A DNA stretch of 64,000 nt from Deuterostichococcus epilithicus. Its lineage: Eukaryota; Chlorophyta; Trebouxiophyceae; Prasiolales; Stichococcaceae. The DNA lies in contig JAVTLE010000014.1 in NCBI GenBank assembly GCA_033439295.1, positions 3,906,001 to 3,970,000 of the forward strand, in the 5' to 3' direction. Below, in pieces: positions 58,389 to 64,000 of the stretch. A program made the position numbers and the translations under genes. The notes under the pieces are model-generated. The model was not told the origin of the DNA. It did no database searches and saw nothing but the letters and a program-made list of their open reading frames with translations. Within the stretch, counting starts at the first letter, position 1, and each line of letters opens with the position of its first letter.

Positions 58389-61284
58389 ATGAAGTTCGGG
58401 CATGAGCTACTGGCGCTCGAGGCGGGATGCCCAGAGGAGTTTTCAGGGCGTTTCCTGAAGTACAAGCAACTGAAGAAGCTCATTAAGCGCATCCGAGACA
58501 TGGAGGAGGAGGGGTCGCCCGACAGCCCCGAGGAGCGGGAATTTCTCAACCTGCTGAACGCCGAGGTGGCCGCCGTCAACAGGTGGCGCTCCTCACCGTT
58601 TCTTCTGGTTTCATTTCAAAGTATATCATGTCGGGGCATGGCATGTCACACACCAACTCACTGTGCCACGCACTGTGGCAGACACCGGCGGATGCTAGTC
58701 AGTCACCCGCTTACTTCCCGTCGGTCCAACCTGCATGCATGCAGGCAACTATCTGACATTCATCGTGGCACCCTGAATTTGGCTCTAGAAACGACTGCAG
58801 CTGATTTTGCATCGCGTGCAGGACGTTCGAGCATCACGCGCAGCAGGTGGTACACATGGCAGCCAGCAAGCGCCGCCGGCGCCGCGGCTGCTGCCTGCCG
58901 TCCTTTCGCAAGCGCAACGGTCTGAAGGTGCGATTTTCTTCAAATTCATGTTTGAACATTACTTGTGTCATGCTCGCTGGGATGACCTTGCTGGGGCGCG
59001 GGACTCCTCTTTTGCCGTCTTACACATTGCGCACAAACACCCCCTCCCTTGGTTCAGCTGGCGCCTGGTCACTCTGCCTCAGCGTGGCACCGTCCTGCTG
59101 CCTGGCAGCGCACGCCCAGAACTGCACTGCAACCGGGAGGCACAGCAGCGGTGAGTGTGCCTCTATCATGAACCCGAAATCCTGACTAGGTGTCCGTCCA
59201 ATTCCTGCTCAGGAAGAGGAGCTGGCGCGCCATGCGCTGTGGTGCCGCCGCTTTGCAACCGTCAATGCTACCGGGCTGCGCAAGATCGCCAAAAAGCACG
59301 ACAAATATGCCCGCAACTCCGCTGGCCAGCAGTTCCTCAAGGTGGGCGAAGCTCACGCGAAAATGTGGAGGCTCACGCAAAATCCTGGAAACCACAATGC
59401 GCTTGGGCTCGAGTAAAGATAACGGGATCATTTCCCTTGTGTCGTGTGTGCACTCAGGGGTCAACTGCACGTTGCGATCATGCATGTCAATGGCCTGCGT
59501 ACACATGGCGCATGAAATGCACGGCGCAACCATTTTGTGCCTAACAATGGCCTGCGCGTACACATGGCGCATCACAGCAGCACCGCCATCGATGGGGAGC
59601 CTCGTGGGAATTGACAGGGTATCAACAGCTGTGGTCGGAGCTGATTACACGTCTCAATGAAGTCGAAGATCGCTCACCAAACTTTTCTTCTTCGCAGGCG
59701 TGCTGGGACTGCCGCAACCGGGAGCTGGGCGCGTTCCTGCACAGCCCGCTTATCGACGAGCTGCGCGCCCTGGAGGCGCTCTCCGAGGCACACCGCACCG
59801 ATGCTTCAGACGCCAGCAACTCCTCGCAAGGCGCGACCTCCGGCGCAGCCGCGCCGCCGCCCTTCGAGTCGGCAGCCGCCATGCGGGCGCAGCCGCAGGG
59901 TGCGCACTCCTATCCCCCTTGTGCTTGTGACTGTTTGCATGGCTGTGTGCGGGTCAACCCTTCGGCGGCTGTGGCCGCCTGGAGGGGGTTGGTTAGGCCC
60001 CAGAGTTGCACCTGCACTGCCCGTCACCCATCTGCGCGGTTATGCACCACCAACTTACCGGTGCAATGGTGCATCGCGCACAGTGGGAGACCCTGCCGAT
60101 CAATGAACCAGTCACGTTGAGTGTACCCTGTGGCCAGGCGGCATGCACCGGGAGGAGGAGGTTGCCGCGCCACCGTCCCAGGGCGAGTCCCGGCGCAGCC
60201 TGCGGCTGCCGGCGGCAGCGTCCTCGCACGCCGCCATGGACGACGCGGACGACTCGCCGCGCTCCGGCGACTCGGCTGAGTCGACTTCCTTTCGCTGCGC
60301 CATCTGCCTGGTGCGTCGTGCTGTTCGGATCCCCCTTCTGTCGAAGACTCTGCTTGGGGCTTCATTGCCGCAGGATCCCGTCAGGCTCTCAGGTCACTGC
60401 CGTCTGGCAGTGTCGTTTCCATCAAGGCGCTGGCTCTTTTGCGTTTGGCTGTACAATCTCTGCAGCCTCGTAGGGGAACTCGGACTTCATACCGATACTA
60501 CACTGCGCTTGCAGGCGCCGATGTGGATGCCGGTGGGGCTGAGCTGCGGCCACATCTTCTGCACCGAGTGCGTCTTCCACGCTGTGGGCATCACCTCCTG
60601 GGTGCGGCCGCTGCACGAGGTGAGGACCCTGTCGCCGTCTTGGCTCTTCCCCCGTCCCACCCTTCCGCAGCCAGGCTGCAGCAGAGCGTATCTGGCATAT
60701 GCAAGCACAGCTGCGTCTGCCTGTCAAGCTCATGTCAGAAATGAGACGCAAACCCTGCTCCCATTGCGCAACACAGGTGCTGGCAGACGTGCCGCCAACG
60801 GCGACATGCCCCAAGTGCCGGCAGCGCTACGTGTTTCGAGAGGTGCTGGAGCTCAAGGAGCTGGGCGCTGTCATCCGCTACAAGTGCGTGCCCTCCCCAC
60901 CTCCCCAGTCAGCCCGGCTGGCTCAAATTACCTCGAGGAAGGAGTGTGAATGCCGTTGAGGAACATGCGAGGGGCGGCTATGTCATCTTGGTCAGGCGCA
61001 GTCTTCTATTCGCCTGCAAGGCGTCGCAGCCCTTGAGCATTCGGTAGTTAATTGTGTGCCTGCTGCTCGCTGCGCCCAATCCAGACTGCTGACCCTGGGA
61101 GTTGCGACTGCGTGCTCACCAACCCTCTGCAAGTTCCTGCAGGTACCCGGAGGAGGTGGGCCAGCGAGCGGCGGAGGTGGCCGAAGATCTGGAGGCCAAG
61201 CGCAAGGAGAAGAAGCGGGCCGCCGCCGCCGCGCGCCGCAGCCGCCTGTCGGAGCTCATGGAGCCCTTCCCGCGCGGCCTCTAG
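58389..61284 (+). CDS. NLA: SPX-RING E3 ubiquitin ligase of the NLA/BAH1 type
   Basis: Eight exons in perfect phase: 58389-58582, 58822-58927, 59213-59341, 59698-59899, 60138-60310, 60515-60619, 60777-60883, 61143-61284, giving 385 residues. The N-terminal SPX domain begins MKFGHELLALEAGCPEEF, has the basic helix YKQLKKLIKRIRDM and closes with TGLRKIAKKHDKYARNS, whose lysines bind inositol pyrophosphates in this family. A C3HC4-type RING follows, with CAIC, LSCGHIFCTECVF and CPKC. Arabidopsis NLA ubiquitinates phosphate transporters and is the natural comparison. Between the SPX helices sits a very basic stretch with adjacent cysteines (SKRRRRRGCCLPSFRKR). After the RING comes a short Lys/Arg-rich helix (about 61190-61250) ending MEPFPRGL. 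Likely role: phosphate-status control of membrane proteins. Confidence 0.92.
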
Positions 61285-62210
61285 GGTTCTAGGGCTTGTG
61301 GAGCCGCCCGGACCCATGGGGGCGCCCTTGCGCCATCAAATGAATGCCAGTCATGCTGTTGAGATGACTACGGCCGAGCTCACAGCTGGGGAGGCTCCAG
61401 CGGCCATGCCGCGAGGCGCAGCATGCGGCTGCACCTCCTTTCCTCCAATTTTTCGGAGAGCGGCACACTGCAGCTGGCGGGTGGGCGCACAACCAGCGCT
61501 AGAGAACGGAAATGAGTGTGGAGACATGTGCAACATGCTTTTGAAATACGGATGTAGTCTTCGCACAATCAAACGTGAGCCTTGCATGTCTTGGTTTCTG
61601 ATTGCAATGCTCTTTTGCGCCTGTCAAGGTCGGCATGTTTGATGTGCCGCCATGTTTTTTCTGGTTGCACAATGATGGTTTTTCAGTACCATTCTTGAGG
61701 AAGATTGTTTTCCTCATCCTGTGCGCGCCGCGTGACGGTCAGACGTGTAAGCAGGATATCTTTCAAGCTTGAACCGTAAATCAGTCTAATTGTTGTACGG
61801 ATACAAATTCGCAGCTCATCATTGAGCAACATCACTCACACCAAAGATGATTCCTGAAATACTGACAAGTTTGCGTTCAGGGCACTATTTGGTAGCATGC
61901 AGCACAGTTCGACACGGTCTACGCCAACGCCGCTGTTGCCTGCTGCACCTCCAGCCGTGCTCGCCATTTGTTTTGCTGCATGATGACGTACCATTTGCTT
62001 TGGTCGTTGCGTGTGAACTGCCTGCACCGCACATCAATTGCGGGTCCTGTACGATCCTGCTAGGTAAGGTTGAATGGATGAACGAGCACCTCGCCCAGCA
62101 AGGCCAGAGGTCACTGTCCACATTGTAAGACACGAAGCCAAGGCCAGGCGAAGTCATTCATCCGAAATGCTTGTCAGCACGGCATGTTTCGCCAGCCATC
62201 GTCGAGCCAG
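61285..62210. other. Convergent 3' region
   Basis: About 930 bases between the stop of the SPX-RING gene (+) and that of the last gene (-). AT-rich in the middle (61540-61860). No gene seen. Confidence 0.4.
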
Positions 62211-64000
62211 TCACAGATCCTGCGTGTCTCCAGTGCCTCGCCTGTAGGAGCCGTTTGCGCTGCGCAGCACGATGACTGCGACGGCGTCGCCGTCGCGGCT
62301 GTCCGAACCGTCCGGCGACAGTTGCCGCTCTGTGCTGTCCAGCAGGATCACATCTTCGTCGTCCGCTGCGCGCGCCACACCAGACAGCAGCCTCAGGTGC
62401 GGCAGGGGGTTGGGCAGGGGCCGCGACCTCGAACGGTGCAGTGGAACGGTGCCGCAGGCTGTGCAGCTGCCCGCTGCGGACCGCAGGAAGCTAAGCGAGT
62501 GGCCCGGCTAGCGGCGGCATGACGCGCAGCTCGATGCACACGCCGCCTGCGAGGCAGCGGGCAGCGGCGCCGGGCTCTCGGGAGGGCCAGGACCACCGCA
62601 GCAGGCGCTATCAGCAGGCACCCGGGCGGTGCGAGGCGGTGCAGGCTGCGCGGACGGCAGGCGTGGGCACTGTAGCCCTGACAGTAAAACCCACGAAATA
62701 AGATCAGCGACAACAGCAGAAACGTACCGACGTCGCGGCAGACGAGACCGATAGGGGCGCGTGTGGCCACGTCATACTCCACCAGCATGTGCGCCTGCCG
62801 CGCCAGCGCCGTGGTGCGCCCGACAGCAAACCAGGCTGCGGCGTTACGGCGGGGCATCAGCGGGTTGTCGCCGAAGGGCACATCGCACGCCAGCTGGCTG
62901 CACAGCCAGCCGCCCTGCCGCGGCACGTGTGCGGGTCAGGGTTTTTGCCGGCAGCCAGAGCAGTGGCGCGCAAAGCACAGGAGGGCGCGATGCTGGTTCC
63001 GGTGGTTTTCCGGTGGCAATGCGAGTGCGGCGCACGATTGCTGAGCCGCGTAGGGCGGTGCCTGTAGGCCAGTGCCCGTTCCGGTGCCAGGTTTGCGGCT
63101 GACAAACTGGCGCTCGGGGCGTCCGACGGCCAGCCCCTGGAATGCTGTTCAACAAAGCCGTCGCGCTGGAGAGTGCACCATCTTCTCAAGGACGCACCGA
63201 GTTGGGGTCGCACAGCAGCTCGCCCTCGTGCAGCACCGGGCGCGGCTGCGACGCATCGGCCCACCGGTGCGCCAGGTCCAGCCGCAGGGACCCGTCCTCG
63301 TGATCCAGTGTGAAGAGTTCGTAGCCGCTGCCGTCGCCTGCACTCGAGAAAGCTGACAATGAGAACTTGCGGTCGTGAACATTATGAAGGGGTTGTCCTC
63401 GTGGTGCAGCTTGAGCGCCTCTCAGTCGCAGCCATCGCCGTGACAGGTCGGTGTCAGGCCCCTGGATCTGTGCGCAATCTAGATCCACAGCGCGGACGGC
63501 GCGCCGGGCCTTGAGGCTCAGAGGTGGGCTTCGGCTTGAGGACGCAGGTGTGGAGGCGGCCCGTGAGGGGTCTCGGCACAGGTGCGTTGCGATGCTCAAC
63601 ACGAGAATGGGCCGGAGGAAGCTGCTGTAAGAGATTCCCAACTCCCAACCTAGCTCTTGGTGCAGCCAAGCGATGCAGCGAGGTTGCCAACATGCGTGCC
63701 TTTCAGGATGCGCGAGTGTCGGTGCCCATCGCGGTTGCAGTCGCCGATGACGCCGACTTGCACGAACGCGCAGCCGCTGACCACCGAGATGGAGTCCGCG
63801 TAGTTGTGGCTCAGGTGAAAGTGCTGCACGCGCGCAGGTGACTCTGTCTCTCAGGATTCTGTCTCTCAGGATCCTGACAGTCGCGGCAATTGGCCAGCGC
63901 AACAAACATGAAGCATACGTGTAAGGTGTCAGGTTTTCACACGACTGGCAGGTCGCCCGCGCGCTGCAGTGCACCGTGCACAGCGCCGCCATTTTTACGC
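62211..64000 (-). CDS. Unrecognised gene, 3' part (cut by right edge)
   Basis: Several exons on the minus strand, in gene order: one around 63830-63710 (HFHLSHNYADSISVVSGC, VQVGVIGDCNRDGHRHSR), one 63337-63198 (GDGSGYELFTLDHEDGS, then LAHRWADASQPRPVLHEGE), one around 62930-62728 (FGDNPLMPRRNAAAWFAVGR, then MLVEYDVATRAP, IGLVCRDVG) and a last one ending at 62211 (LRLLSGVARAADDEDVILLD, STERQLSPDG). The repeated Gly/Asp/His turns suggest a beta-propeller or other all-beta enzyme fold. I do not recognise the family. Exon joins other than 63337-63198 were not tested for phase, and the 5' end lies outside the window. Confidence 0.5.

Noticed and set aside
1-64000. Transposons, CRISPR arrays, prophage or plasmid features
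   Set aside because: I saw no transposase, reverse transcriptase, long terminal or inverted repeats or spacer arrays; the window is intron-bearing eukaryotic DNA.

Overview
The window is nuclear DNA from a GC-rich green alga. Nearly every gene is cut by short introns with GT(G/A)...CAG borders (a few are GC-AG). The gene content is plant-like: an SPX-RING ubiquitin ligase of the NLA/BAH1 type, fasciclin-like (FAS1) proteins with GPI-type tails, a UGT80-type sterol glucosyltransferase, a plant-type class IV aminotransferase and RNA polymerase II subunit RPB3. A plant-type telomere repeat (TTTAGGG) occurs in one intron. A trebouxiophyte (Chlorella, Coccomyxa or Trebouxia relatives) fits best, but this is inferred from content, not from an alignment. 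All exon models were built by eye from reading frame, splice-site phase and family knowledge. Four single 'n' bases and two apparent frame slips show that the assembly is imperfect.

Layout. 1-1365 (-): centriolar CEP135/Bld10-like protein, cut by the left edge. 2334-12263 (+): gene A, a very large predicted receptor-like protein with about eight membrane segments, a PH-like domain, a long linker and a TKL-type protein kinase. 13118-14418 (-): calycin-like gene C. 15031-22152 (-): gene B, a full paralogue of gene A pointing the opposite way. 23728-24831 (-): gene D, paralogue of C. 25361-29659 (+): sterol glucosyltransferase. 30092-33029 (-): GT4-type glycosyltransferase with a membrane anchor. 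33461-35745 (-): unrecognised, probably nuclear, protein. 37033-38806 (-): RPB3. 39252-43510 (+): CS-ankyrin-TPR protein. 44309-46010 and 46436-48505 (-): two FAS1 proteins in tandem. 49161-51812 (-): GHMP-family sugar kinase. 52406-53493 (+): PPIL3-type cyclophilin. 54359-57039 (+): class IV aminotransferase. 58389-61284 (+): SPX-RING ligase. 62211-64000 (-): unrecognised gene cut by the right edge.

The first 25 kb is the most unusual part. Two diverged copies of a membrane-PH-kinase gene face each other and are interleaved with two diverged copies of a small calycin-like gene. Several exons have exactly the same length in both copies of each pair, so each pair comes from duplication of an already intron-bearing gene. 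I do not recognise the membrane-PH-kinase combination as a described receptor class, and it is my main candidate for a new system. The rest is mostly housekeeping genes. The two glycosyltransferases and the GHMP kinase concern sugar metabolism, the FAS1 pair concerns the cell surface, and the SPX-RING ligase concerns phosphate signalling.

A recurring oddity is short duplicated exon-intron junctions inside introns (near 11.6, 15.9, 18.3 and 41.7 kb), which looks like tandem duplication acting on splice sites.
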